NCBI GenBank assembly: GCA_964528445.1
Contig: CAZGSL010000070.1
Span: 1 to 5,284, forward strand
Origin: JAXHMM01 sp964528445
GTDB taxonomy: Bacteria > Bacteroidota > Rhodothermia > Balneolales > Balneolaceae
DNA length: 5,284 bases
Reading direction: 5' to 3'
The translations under genes were made by a program, and so were the position numbers. Below are positions 1-5,284 of the stretch, in pieces (within the stretch, counting starts at the first letter, position 1; each line of letters starts with the position of its first letter). Under the pieces are notes generated by a model that saw nothing but the letters and a program-made list of their open reading frames with translations, was not told the DNA's origin and searched no databases.

Positions 1-248
<248 letters not shown>

Positions 249-252
249 AGTG

Positions 253-258
253 CTCCTT
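253..258 (-). promoter_or_regulatory. Shine-Dalgarno sequence of groEL
   Basis: On the minus strand the sequence reads AAGGAG followed by CACT and then the groEL ATG. It fixes the start codon. It is notable because most other genes in the window lack any such element. Confidence 0.75.
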
Positions 259-311
259 AATTTTATTGATTATTGAATAATTAGAGATGTTCGCAGTGAA
301 CTGGACATGAC

Positions 312-605
312 TCAGGAGACGATACCCAGGATGTCGGATTCACGCATGATCAGGTACTCTTCGCCGTTCAGCGTGATCTCCGTCCCGGAATACTTCCCGT
401 AGAGAACCTTGTCTCCTTCCTGGACCGACATTTCAACTTTGGTCCCGTTCTCTACCTTGCCCGGTCCGGCCGCTACGACCTTTCCTTCCTGAGGTTTCTC
501 CTTCGCCGTGTCCGGGATGATAATTCCCGACTTGGTCTTCTCCTCGGCAGGTTCAGGCTGAACCAGCACACGATCGCTTAGCGGTTTGATTTTCGTTTTA
601 GCCAT
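312..605 (-). CDS. groES: Co-chaperonin GroES (10 kDa, Hsp10)
   Basis: GroES forms the seven-membered lid that caps the GroEL folding chamber in the cytoplasm. The 97-residue length is the normal family size. It begins KIKPLSDRVLVQP (5-17), followed by the mobile loop EEKTKSGIIIPDTAKEKP (21-38) with the hydrophobic III tripeptide (28-30) that docks on the GroEL apical domain. Next come GKVVAAGPG (41-49), the EGDKVLYGKYSGTEI segment (63-77) and the C-terminal EYLIMRESDILGIVS (83-97). The ATG at 603-605 is preceded by AGGAG 8 bases upstream, so the start is secure. groEL follows 63 bases downstream on the same strand and should be cotranscribed. The upstream gene rsmA is on the same strand but 288 bases away, so groES probably has its own promoter in that gap. 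No missing residues or truncation are visible. Confidence 0.98.
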   Translation of the reverse strand: MAKTKIKPLSDRVLVQPEPAEEKTKSGIIIPDTAKEKPQEGKVVAAGPGKVENGTKVEMSVQEGDKVLYGKYSGTEITLNGEEYLIMRESDILGIVS

Positions 606-613
606 ATGTATGA

Positions 614-618
614 CTCCT
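614..618 (-). promoter_or_regulatory. Shine-Dalgarno sequence of groES
   Basis: The minus strand reads AGGAG, then 8 bases (TCATACAT), then the groES ATG. The spacing is close to ideal and supports the chosen start. Confidence 0.75.
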
Positions 619-662
619 AATTTAGGTTAAATGTTAGATTGCAGGTTTCTCCATTCGCCATT

Positions 663-705
663 CCCGCCGGGCGGCCGCGCGTCGTTGGAGCGCGTGCCCG
701 GCAAG
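663..705 (-). other. GC-rich hairpin in the groES 5' leader
   Basis: On the minus-strand RNA, GCCGGGC (702-696) pairs with GCCCGGC (672-666), and inside it CGCGC (694-690) pairs with GCGCG (680-676) around a 9-base loop. One base is bulged on one side and three on the other, and two GU pairs and one GC pair can extend the base. No U-run follows, so it is not a normal intrinsic terminator. It would sit in the untranslated leader if transcription starts upstream. Confidence 0.5.
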
Positions 706-740
706 CGGCTGGAATTTCAAAAATCCGTTACGGTCCTTTC

Positions 741-758
741 TTGCAGCACCAACTGCAA
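741..758 (-). repeat. Perfect inverted repeat (6-bp arms, 6-nt spacer) in the groES leader
   Basis: TTGCAG and CTGCAA form perfect 6-bp arms around a 6-base spacer. If the sigma-54-like element is real, the repeat spans roughly +5 to +22 of the transcript, where an operator or a small RNA hairpin could act. It does not resemble CIRCE in sequence or spacing. Confidence 0.5.
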
Positions 759-772
759 CAGGGTGATATGTG

Positions 773-788
773 AGCAAGTTCCATACCA
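773..788 (-). promoter_or_regulatory. Possible sigma-54 (-24/-12) promoter element for groESL
   Basis: The minus strand reads TGGTATGGAACTTGCT. Against the RpoN consensus TGGCACG-N4-TTGCW it matches 5 of 7 bases in the -24 part and all of the -12 part, with the required 10 bases between the GG and GC. If used, transcription would start near base 762, about 157 bases before the groES ATG. The match is by eye; a site of this quality can occur by chance, and no RpoN activator gene is in the window. Confidence 0.35.
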
Positions 789-804
789 AAAACTTCAAAA
801 CTTC
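789..804 (-). repeat. Tandem 8-bp direct repeat in the groES leader
   Basis: The minus strand carries GAAGTTTT twice in direct succession, ending one base before the -24 TGG of the sigma-54-like element. It may be a regulator contact site or simply low-complexity AT-rich sequence. Confidence 0.45.
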
Positions 805-893
805 GATATTGCCATGAAATAAGGGGAATCGCCGGCCATTCGGGGAGGATCGGTACCGGACGGGAGGGGCGAAGGGCGGGGAGGGCCGAAATT

Positions 894-1667
894 TCAGGTC
901 AAAATGCCATCCTCCACCAGGCGTGCTGTCAACTTTTCATACCGTTCGGGCGGCCACGCCTCGGCCCGCTTGTCGTAGTCGAATCCCTCCGGCAGGTCCG
1001 CCTTGTCCACCAGCGGCTTGAGGGCGTTGCTCAGTTTCTTCCTGCGCTGGTTGAACGCGGTCCGGACCACGCGCTTGAGGTGGGCGTCGCTGCAGGCCAT
1101 CTCCCCCTTGTCCAACACCAGCCGCACCACGGCGCTCTCCACGTTCGGGGGCGGCTTGAAGCAGTTGCGGGAGACCGGGAACAGAATCTCGGGCGTGCTC
1201 ATCAGTCGTGTCTGAACGGTAAGGATGCCGTAGTCCTTGGTCCGGATCTCCGCCGTCAGCCGTTCGGCCACCTCCTTCTGCATCATCACGGTGGCCTCCC
1301 TGATCAGGTCGCGGGACGCCAGCAGGGCAAACAAAATCTGGCTGGTGATATAATATGGCAGGTTGCCCACCACATACGTTCGCTCCTTGCCGGCCGAGAG
1401 CGCTTCCCAGTCCGCTTCCAGCACGTCCTGGCGGCGGACGCTGAGGGCGGGGAATTTCTCCTGGAGCAGCTCCACCGCCCGCTGGTCCAGCTCCACCGCC
1501 ACCAGGTCGTCAAAACGTTCCAGCAGCGCGCCGGTCAGGGCCCCCGCGCCGGGACCGATCTCGATGACGCGGTCGCCCGCCCCCGCCCGTATCGAGCCGG
1601 CGATTTTTTCGACGATGTTGGGATCGGAAAGAAAATGCTGTCCCAGGCTTTTCTTGGGTCTGAACAA
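894..1667 (-). CDS. rsmA: 16S rRNA (adenine1518-N6/adenine1519-N6)-dimethyltransferase RsmA (KsgA)
   Basis: RsmA uses S-adenosylmethionine to dimethylate two adjacent adenines in the helix 45 loop near the 3' end of 16S rRNA, a late check in small-subunit assembly. The 257 residues are a normal length. Visible motifs are the family N-terminus RPKKSLGQHFLSDPNIV (3-19), the SAM loop EIGPGAGALT (36-45), the acidic residue in AVELD (57-61), the catalytic NLPYYI (102-107), FKPPPNVESAVV (170-181) and FNQRRKKL (205-212), followed by the small helical C-terminal domain. The start is a TTG at 1665-1667. It is the only usable start between the upstream in-frame stop and the conserved SLGQHFL motif, and it has no Shine-Dalgarno sequence but a C6 tract directly before it. 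The gene diverges from the alanine dehydrogenase gene and probably has a promoter in the shared AT-rich gap. Function is certain; the start is slightly less so. Confidence 0.96.
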   Translation of the reverse strand: MFRPKKSLGQHFLSDPNIVEKIAGSIRAGAGDRVIEIGPGAGALTGALLERFDDLVAVELDQRAVELLQEKFPALSVRRQDVLEADWEALSAGKERTYVVGNLPYYITSQILFALLASRDLIREATVMMQKEVAERLTAEIRTKDYGILTVQTRLMSTPEILFPVSRNCFKPPPNVESAVVRLVLDKGEMACSDAHLKRVVRTAFNQRRKKLSNALKPLVDKADLPEGFDYDKRAEAWPPERYEKLTARLVEDGILT

Positions 1668-1755
1668 GGGGGGCGGGGTGCTTTTTATTTGGTCTATTTA
1701 TTTAATTTATCTTATTTAAAATATCCACTTAAGGCGGGGCAATCAATAATATTAT
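1668..1755. promoter_or_regulatory. AT-rich divergent promoter region between rsmA and the alanine dehydrogenase gene
   Basis: This 88-bp gap between two divergent genes is sharply AT-rich from about 1681 to 1730 and again at 1741-1755, in contrast to the GC-rich genes either side. It must hold the promoters of both genes. For the rightward gene I see only weak candidates, such as a TTTG at 1688-1691 with TATTTAAA at 1714-1721, spaced too widely (22 bases) for a good Bacteroidota-type match. Confidence 0.6.
1718..1746 (-). promoter_or_regulatory. Candidate sigma-70-like promoter for rsmA
   Basis: The minus strand has TTGATT (1746-1741) and TATTTT (1723-1718) separated by exactly 17 bases. 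This fits a housekeeping -35/-10 pair and is also roughly compatible with the Bacteroidota TTG/TAnnTTTG layout. It lies about 50 bases before the rsmA TTG start. In such AT-rich DNA the match could be coincidental. Confidence 0.4.
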
Positions 1756-2970
1756 ATGGACATCAATCCCCTGGAAACCGAACAGATCGGTATACAGACC
1801 CTCGAGAAACAGCTCATGAAATCCAAATCGAGGGTCTCCCTGAAGATCGGCCTTCCCAAAGAGATCTCGAACGACGAGCGGCGCATTTCCCTCACCCCGG
1901 GGGGCGTCTCCGTGCTGAAATCCAACGGGCACGAGATCTTTATGGAACAGGACGCGGGGGCGGAAGCCAATTTCGACGACAACGAGTACGCCGACGCCGG
2001 GGCGGAGATCGCCTACTCCCCGGATGAACTCTACAAGAAAAGCGAGCTGATCTTGAAGGTGGCCCCGCCCTGCCAGGAAGAGTTCGAGCTGCTGCAGCCC
2101 AACCAGATTCTCCTCTCCGCCCTCCACCTGGGGGGCGCCACCGAGGAGTTCCTGCGGCTCCTCATCAGCAAGTCCATTACCGCGATCGGGTACGAGTTTA
2201 TCAAGAGCGAGGACAAAGAGTTCCCGATCGTGCGGATGATGCATGAGATCACCGGCTCTATGTCGGTCCAGATCGCCGCCCACTACCTGGAGAAGAGCGA
2301 CGGGGGACCCGGGATCATGCTGGGGGGCATCTCCGGCATCCCGCCCGCCACGGTGGTCATTCTCGGGGCCGGGATCACCGCCGAGTACGCCGCGCGGACC
2401 GCCCTCGGGTACGGGGCGCAGGTGTTCGTCATGGACAACGACCTGGCGCGGCTGCGTCACCTGGAAAACGCCCTGGACCGGCGCATCATCACCGCCACCG
2501 CCACCTACCAATACCTCAGCTCGGCCCTGCAGTACGCCGACGTGGTGATCGGGGCGGCCATGTTCGAGGGGGAGCGGGCGCCGGTTTGGGTGACCGAGTC
2601 GATGGTCGCCAACATGAAACCGGGAAGCGTGATTGTGGACACCGTGATCGACCAGGGAGGCTGTATCGCCACCAGCCGGGCCACCTCCCACTCCGAGCCG
2701 GTGTTCATGGAGCACGAGGTCATTCACTACTGCGTCCCCAACATCCCCTCCAACGTGGCCCGCACGGCCACCTACGCCCTCAACAACGTGCTGGTCTCCT
2801 ACCTGCTGGCGATAGGCGACGCGGGCGGGATCCGGCAGTGTCTCTGGTCGAACACCGCCCTCCGGAACGGGACCTACATCTACAAGAAACACCTCACCAA
2901 AAAGTCGCTCTCCAACCAGTTCGACATGCCCTACCGCGACATTGAAATGCTCATTGCCAGCCAGCTCTGA
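1756..2970 (+). CDS. ald: Alanine dehydrogenase family protein (long, Bacteroidota-type form)
   Basis: The family catalyses NAD-dependent interconversion of L-alanine with pyruvate and ammonia in the cytoplasm and is related to the transhydrogenase alpha subunit. The 404 residues exceed the usual 370 because of an N-terminal extension (about 1-30), which I recall from Bacteroidota homologues and which favours ATG 1756 over the internal ATG 1816. Visible parts: GLPKEISNDERRISLTP (32-48, Arg43 aligning with M. tuberculosis Ald Arg15), ALHLGG (122-127, His124 aligning with His96), MLGGISGIPP (188-197), the Rossmann loop GAGITA (204-209), acidic Asp227, VDTVIDQGG (294-302, Asp299 aligning with Asp270), HYCVPNIP (324-331) and LPYRD-like MPYRD (391-395). 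Oddities are Ala103 where the classical enzyme has substrate-binding Lys75, and GxGxxA instead of GxGxxG. No Shine-Dalgarno sequence is seen. The family is certain; the exact activity is inferred. Confidence 0.9.
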   Translation: MDINPLETEQIGIQTLEKQLMKSKSRVSLKIGLPKEISNDERRISLTPGGVSVLKSNGHEIFMEQDAGAEANFDDNEYADAGAEIAYSPDELYKKSELILKVAPPCQEEFELLQPNQILLSALHLGGATEEFLRLLISKSITAIGYEFIKSEDKEFPIVRMMHEITGSMSVQIAAHYLEKSDGGPGIMLGGISGIPPATVVILGAGITAEYAARTALGYGAQVFVMDNDLARLRHLENALDRRIITATATYQYLSSALQYADVVIGAAMFEGERAPVWVTESMVANMKPGSVIVDTVIDQGGCIATSRATSHSEPVFMEHEVIHYCVPNIPSNVARTATYALNNVLVSYLLAIGDAGGIRQCLWSNTALRNGTYIYKKHLTKKSLSNQFDMPYRDIEMLIASQL

Positions 2971-2984
2971 CCTGCCCCATCGTG

Positions 2985-3350
2985 ATGGCCGACAGCGAAT
3001 TCAGCCCGAAAAACTTCCGACGCATCTCCTACATAAACTGGATCATCACGGTTCCCCTGGCCATCCTTTTCGCCTGGCCCTACCTCTACCTGGGCAAACA
3101 CCTGCAGATCGCCGACTGGGTGCTTTATCCCGGAGCGATCCTGTTCGCGACCCCGTTTGTGCTGACGATCATGCACGGGCACGCCACCCTGGCACTAGGA
3201 TCCCTGCACAGGGGACGCTACTACCGGTGGCTCGAGGAGAAACCGCTGACCTTCGGACTGCTGTTTCATCCCATCCTGACCAGCACGCGCCTGCGGCTCG
3301 TCATCCTGGTGATAAGCCTGATCCTCTTCCTCACGGGCTGGGCGATATAG
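2985..3350 (+). CDS. Small three-helix membrane protein of unknown function
   Basis: I do not recognise this protein. From the ATG at 2985 it has 121 residues; an adjacent GTG at 2982 would add one residue and cannot be excluded. There is a short polar N-terminus with basic FRR (11-13), then three hydrophobic stretches likely to span the membrane, at about 16-37, 46-63 and 103-120, the last running to the C-terminus (LFLTGWAI). Between helices two and three is a polar, basic and aromatic segment with MHGHATLALGSLHRGRYYRW (63-82). There is no cleavable signal peptide and no cysteine. It begins 14 bases after the alanine dehydrogenase stop on the same strand, so it is probably cotranscribed with it, and its stop is 5 bases from the convergent acs stop. 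The membrane-like composition and tight packing argue that it is a real gene rather than a chance frame. Any transport or regulatory role would be speculation. Confidence 0.75.
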   Translation: MADSEFSPKNFRRISYINWIITVPLAILFAWPYLYLGKHLQIADWVLYPGAILFATPFVLTIMHGHATLALGSLHRGRYYRWLEEKPLTFGLLFHPILTSTRLRLVILVISLILFLTGWAI

Positions 3351-3355
3351 ATCGT

Positions 3356-5254
3356 TTAAACCGCGGTGCCGGCCGCCACATCCTCGACCACCGAGGGATC
3401 CAGCAGCGTGGAGGTATCCCCCAGGTCGTCCGACTCGCCCGCGGCGATCTTGCGGAGAATGCGCCGCATGATCTTCCCGGAGCGGGTTTTCGGCAGTCCG
3501 GAGACCACCTGGATCTTGTCCGTCTTGGCGATGGGACTGATAATGTTTGAGATCAGCTCATTGACCTCCTCCTTGAACGCGGCGGGATCGGAGATCTCCT
3601 CCTCGCAGATCGCGAAGGCGAAGACGCCCTCTCCCTTCACATCGTGGGGGTATCCGACCACGGCCGACTCCACCACCTTGGGATGCTCGTCGATGGCGTT
3701 CTCGATCTCGGCGGTGCCCAGGCGATGTCCGGAGACGTTCAGGACGTCGTCCACCCGGCCCGTGATCCGGTAGTAGCCGTCCTCATCCCTCTTGCAGCCG
3801 TCGCCGGTGAAATAGTACCCGGGATACTTGGAGAAGTAGGTCTCCATATAGCGCTCCTCGTCGCCCCAGATCCCGCGGGTCATGCCCGGCCAGGACTGCT
3901 TGATGACGAGGTCGCCCTGGACGTCGTTCTCCTCGATCTCGTTGCCGTCCTCGTCCATGAGCGCCGGCTCGACGCCCGGCAGGGGAAGCGTGGCGTAGCC
4001 GGGCTTGGTGGGGGTGACGCCGGCCAGCGGGGAGATCATGATCCCGCCTGTCTCGGTCTGCCACCAGGTATCCACGATGGGACACTCACCGTTGCCGATA
4101 TGCTCGTCGTACCAGTGCCAGGCCTCCTCGTTGATCGGCTCGCCCACCGTCCCCAGCACCTTGAGGGAGCTCAGGTCGTATCTCTTTACGTAGGAGAGGT
4201 CCTCCTTCATCAGCGCCCGAATGGCAGTCGGCGCGGTGTAGAAGTGAGTGACGTTGTACTTCTCGCAGACCTCCCACAGGCGTCCCGCGTCGGGGTAGGT
4301 GGGCGTGCCCTCGAAAATGATGCCGGTGGTCCCGTTCAGCAGGGGACCGTAAATAATGTAGGAGTGGCCCGTAATCCAGCCGGCGTCGGCCGTACACCAG
4401 TAGACGTCCTCCTCTCCCGCCTGGAACACGTTGCGGAAGGTATAGCTGGTGAAGACCATGTATCCCCCGCAGGTGTGAAGCTGTCCCTTGGGCTTGCCGG
4501 TCGATCCCGAGGTATAGAGAATGAAAAGCGGGTCTTCGGCGTCCATCTCCACGGCCTCGTGCTCCTTCGAGGCATTGCGGATCAGCAGGTGCCACCACTC
4601 GTCACGCCCCTCCTTCCAGTCGATGTCGCGGTTGGTCCGCTGGCAGACGATGCAGGTCTCCACGGAGGGGCACTCCGCCAGCGCCTCGTCGGAAATATCT
4701 TTCAGGGGGACGTGCTTCTCCCCGCGGCGCAGCCCGTCGTTGGTGATCAGCATCTTCGCGTCGCAGTCCTGCATGCGCTCGGCCAGCGACTGCGCCGAAA
4801 ATCCGGCGAACACGATGGAGTGCACCGCGCCGATTCGCGCGCACGCCAGCGCCGCGATCACCAGCTCCGGCGTCATGGCCATGTAGATCGCCACGCGGTC
4901 GCCCTTCTCGATTCCCTTCGACTCCAGCACGTTGGCGAACCGGCAGACGTCCTCGTGGAGCTGCCGGAAGGTGATGCTCCTGCGAAACGAGTCGGGATGG
5001 TTCGGCTCGAAGATAAAGGCGGTCTTGTTACCTATCGTGTTGAGGTGGCGGTCCAGGCAGTTTTCGGTAATGTTCATCTTGCCCCCCTCGAACCACTTCA
5101 CGTTCCCCTCGCCGAGCGAACCCGATCGGGTTTTGTCCCAGCGCCTGCGCCAGTAGAACGTGCCGGCCTCATGCTCCCAGAACTCCTCCGGATTTTGAAT
5201 GCTCTCCTCGTATACGTTTTGGTACTCGTCGAAAGAGTCGATGTTCAGCCACAT
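3356..5254 (-). CDS. acs: AMP-forming acetyl-CoA synthetase
   Basis: Acs activates acetate with ATP to acetyl-AMP and then transfers it to CoA, feeding acetate into the TCA or glyoxylate cycle. The 632 residues are slightly below the usual 650. Visible parts: N-terminal Acs domain with EYQNVYEESIQNPEEFW (10-26) and VKWFEGGKMNITENCLDRHL (52-71), the P-loop YTSGSTGKPKG (247-257), GWITGHSY (292-299), GTVGEP (368-373), DTWWQTETGG (395-404) with Trp398 matching the acetate-pocket Trp414 of the Salmonella enzyme, YYFTGDG (480-486), the hinge and A8 region GRVDDVLNVSGHRLGTAEIE (499-518), and PKTRSGKIMRR (588-598). Lys594 there is the catalytic lysine that protein acetyltransferases switch off in this family. 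The pocket residues Ile294, Thr295, Val370 and Trp398 fit acetate as substrate. The frame stays open from ATG 5254 to the window edge, so a start further upstream is possible; no Shine-Dalgarno sequence is seen. It converges with the small membrane-protein gene. Confidence 0.96.
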   Translation of the reverse strand: MWLNIDSFDEYQNVYEESIQNPEEFWEHEAGTFYWRRRWDKTRSGSLGEGNVKWFEGGKMNITENCLDRHLNTIGNKTAFIFEPNHPDSFRRSITFRQLHEDVCRFANVLESKGIEKGDRVAIYMAMTPELVIAALACARIGAVHSIVFAGFSAQSLAERMQDCDAKMLITNDGLRRGEKHVPLKDISDEALAECPSVETCIVCQRTNRDIDWKEGRDEWWHLLIRNASKEHEAVEMDAEDPLFILYTSGSTGKPKGQLHTCGGYMVFTSYTFRNVFQAGEEDVYWCTADAGWITGHSYIIYGPLLNGTTGIIFEGTPTYPDAGRLWEVCEKYNVTHFYTAPTAIRALMKEDLSYVKRYDLSSLKVLGTVGEPINEEAWHWYDEHIGNGECPIVDTWWQTETGGIMISPLAGVTPTKPGYATLPLPGVEPALMDEDGNEIEENDVQGDLVIKQSWPGMTRGIWGDEERYMETYFSKYPGYYFTGDGCKRDEDGYYRITGRVDDVLNVSGHRLGTAEIENAIDEHPKVVESAVVGYPHDVKGEGVFAFAICEEEISDPAAFKEEVNELISNIISPIAKTDKIQVVSGLPKTRSGKIMRRILRKIAAGESDDLGDTSTLLDPSVVEDVAAGTAV

Positions 5255-5284
5255 AAGCGCAATCTTTTGGGTCCGCCGGGAAAC

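Larger units (their letters stand above)
606..893 (-). promoter_or_regulatory. Intergenic leader between rsmA and groES (288 bp)
   Basis: This non-coding stretch separates the rsmA stop from the groES start. From the groES-distal end it holds a pyrimidine-rich segment (about 841-893, minus strand), a tandem 8-bp repeat (789-804), a sigma-54-like element (773-788), a perfect inverted repeat (741-758), a GC-rich hairpin (663-705) and an AT-rich run into the groES ribosome binding site. I looked for the CIRCE operator (TTAGCACTC-N9-GAGTGCTAA), a sigma-32-type CTTGAA/CCCCAT pair and a Bacteroidota-type TAnnTTTG -7 box by eye and found none. The chaperonin promoter is expected here. No convincing rsmA terminator with a U-run is visible. 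Confidence 0.6.

Noticed and set aside
263..280. Tandem TTATTGA repeat and a TTATT-G-AATAA palindrome between groES and groEL
   Set aside because: Short and wholly AT, in an AT-rich spacer; no GC stem or U-run to make a terminator. Likely chance.
631..822. 63-codon plus-strand open frame in the groES leader
   Set aside because: No ribosome binding site, no recognisable protein features, and it overlaps the inverted repeat and hairpin in a region better explained as regulatory.
606..893. CIRCE operator or sigma-32 promoter before groES
   Set aside because: Searched by eye on both strands; no TTAGCACTC/GAGTGCTAA pair and no CTTGAA/CCCCAT pair with suitable spacing was found.
841..893. Possible intrinsic terminator after rsmA
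   Set aside because: The stretch is pyrimidine-rich with only a short CGGTACCG palindrome and no stable stem followed by a U-run.
1080..2027. Plus-strand open frame of 315 codons covering rsmA antisense and the start of the dehydrogenase gene
   Set aside because: It crosses two well-supported genes and the promoter gap, has low-complexity His/Gln/Arg/Gly composition and no family resemblance.
1729..2892. Long open frame (387 codons) antisense to the alanine dehydrogenase gene
   Set aside because: It is rich in Gly, Val, His, Arg and Asp with no recognisable domain, and it mirrors a certain gene in GC-rich DNA, where long antisense frames arise from codon bias.
3354..3366. Adjacent GTTTAAAC and CCGCGG palindromes at the acs 3' end as a bidirectional terminator
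   Set aside because: Each is too short to form a hairpin with a loop; noted only as part of the convergent junction.

Overview
The window most likely comes from a GC-rich member of the Bacteroidota/Balneolota/Rhodothermota side of the FCB group. Two things point there. The alanine dehydrogenase is the roughly 400-residue type with an N-terminal extension, as I remember it from that group, and the acetyl-CoA synthetase N-terminus (SFDEYQ, FYWRRRWDK, VKWFEGGKMNITENCLDRHL) resembles Bacteroidota enzymes. Four of the six starts also lack a Shine-Dalgarno sequence. The placement is by recollection of protein families, not by a search, and is firm only at about phylum-group level.

Layout. On the minus strand, read right to left from 1667 to the left edge, lie rsmA (894-1667), a 288-bp gap, groES (312-605), a 63-bp gap, and the first 82 codons of groEL (cut by the left edge at base 1). 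Divergent from rsmA across an AT-rich 88-bp gap is a plus-strand pair: an alanine dehydrogenase-family gene (1756-2970) and, 14 bases later, a small three-helix membrane protein of unknown function (2985-3350). Running back on the minus strand from the right edge is acs (3356-5254), which meets the membrane-protein gene tail to tail with only 5 bases between the stop codons. The window is otherwise densely coding. I see no tRNA, rRNA, CRISPR, insertion sequence, phage or defence gene.

How the parts relate. GroES and GroEL form the chaperonin folding machine. RsmA is a ribosome maturation methyltransferase and is probably transcribed separately from groESL. The alanine dehydrogenase-like enzyme and Acs feed carbon into central metabolism (alanine to pyruvate, acetate to acetyl-CoA), but they are on opposite strands and not in one operon.

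Most of this is housekeeping sequence. The part worth a second look is the groES leader (606-893). It has no recognisable CIRCE or sigma-32 site, but holds a tandem 8-bp repeat, a sigma-54-like -24/-12 element with exact GG-N10-GC spacing, a perfect 6-6-6 inverted repeat just downstream, and a strong GC hairpin. A second point is that the alanine dehydrogenase-like protein has Ala where the classical enzyme has a substrate-binding Lys, and a GxGxxA dinucleotide loop.
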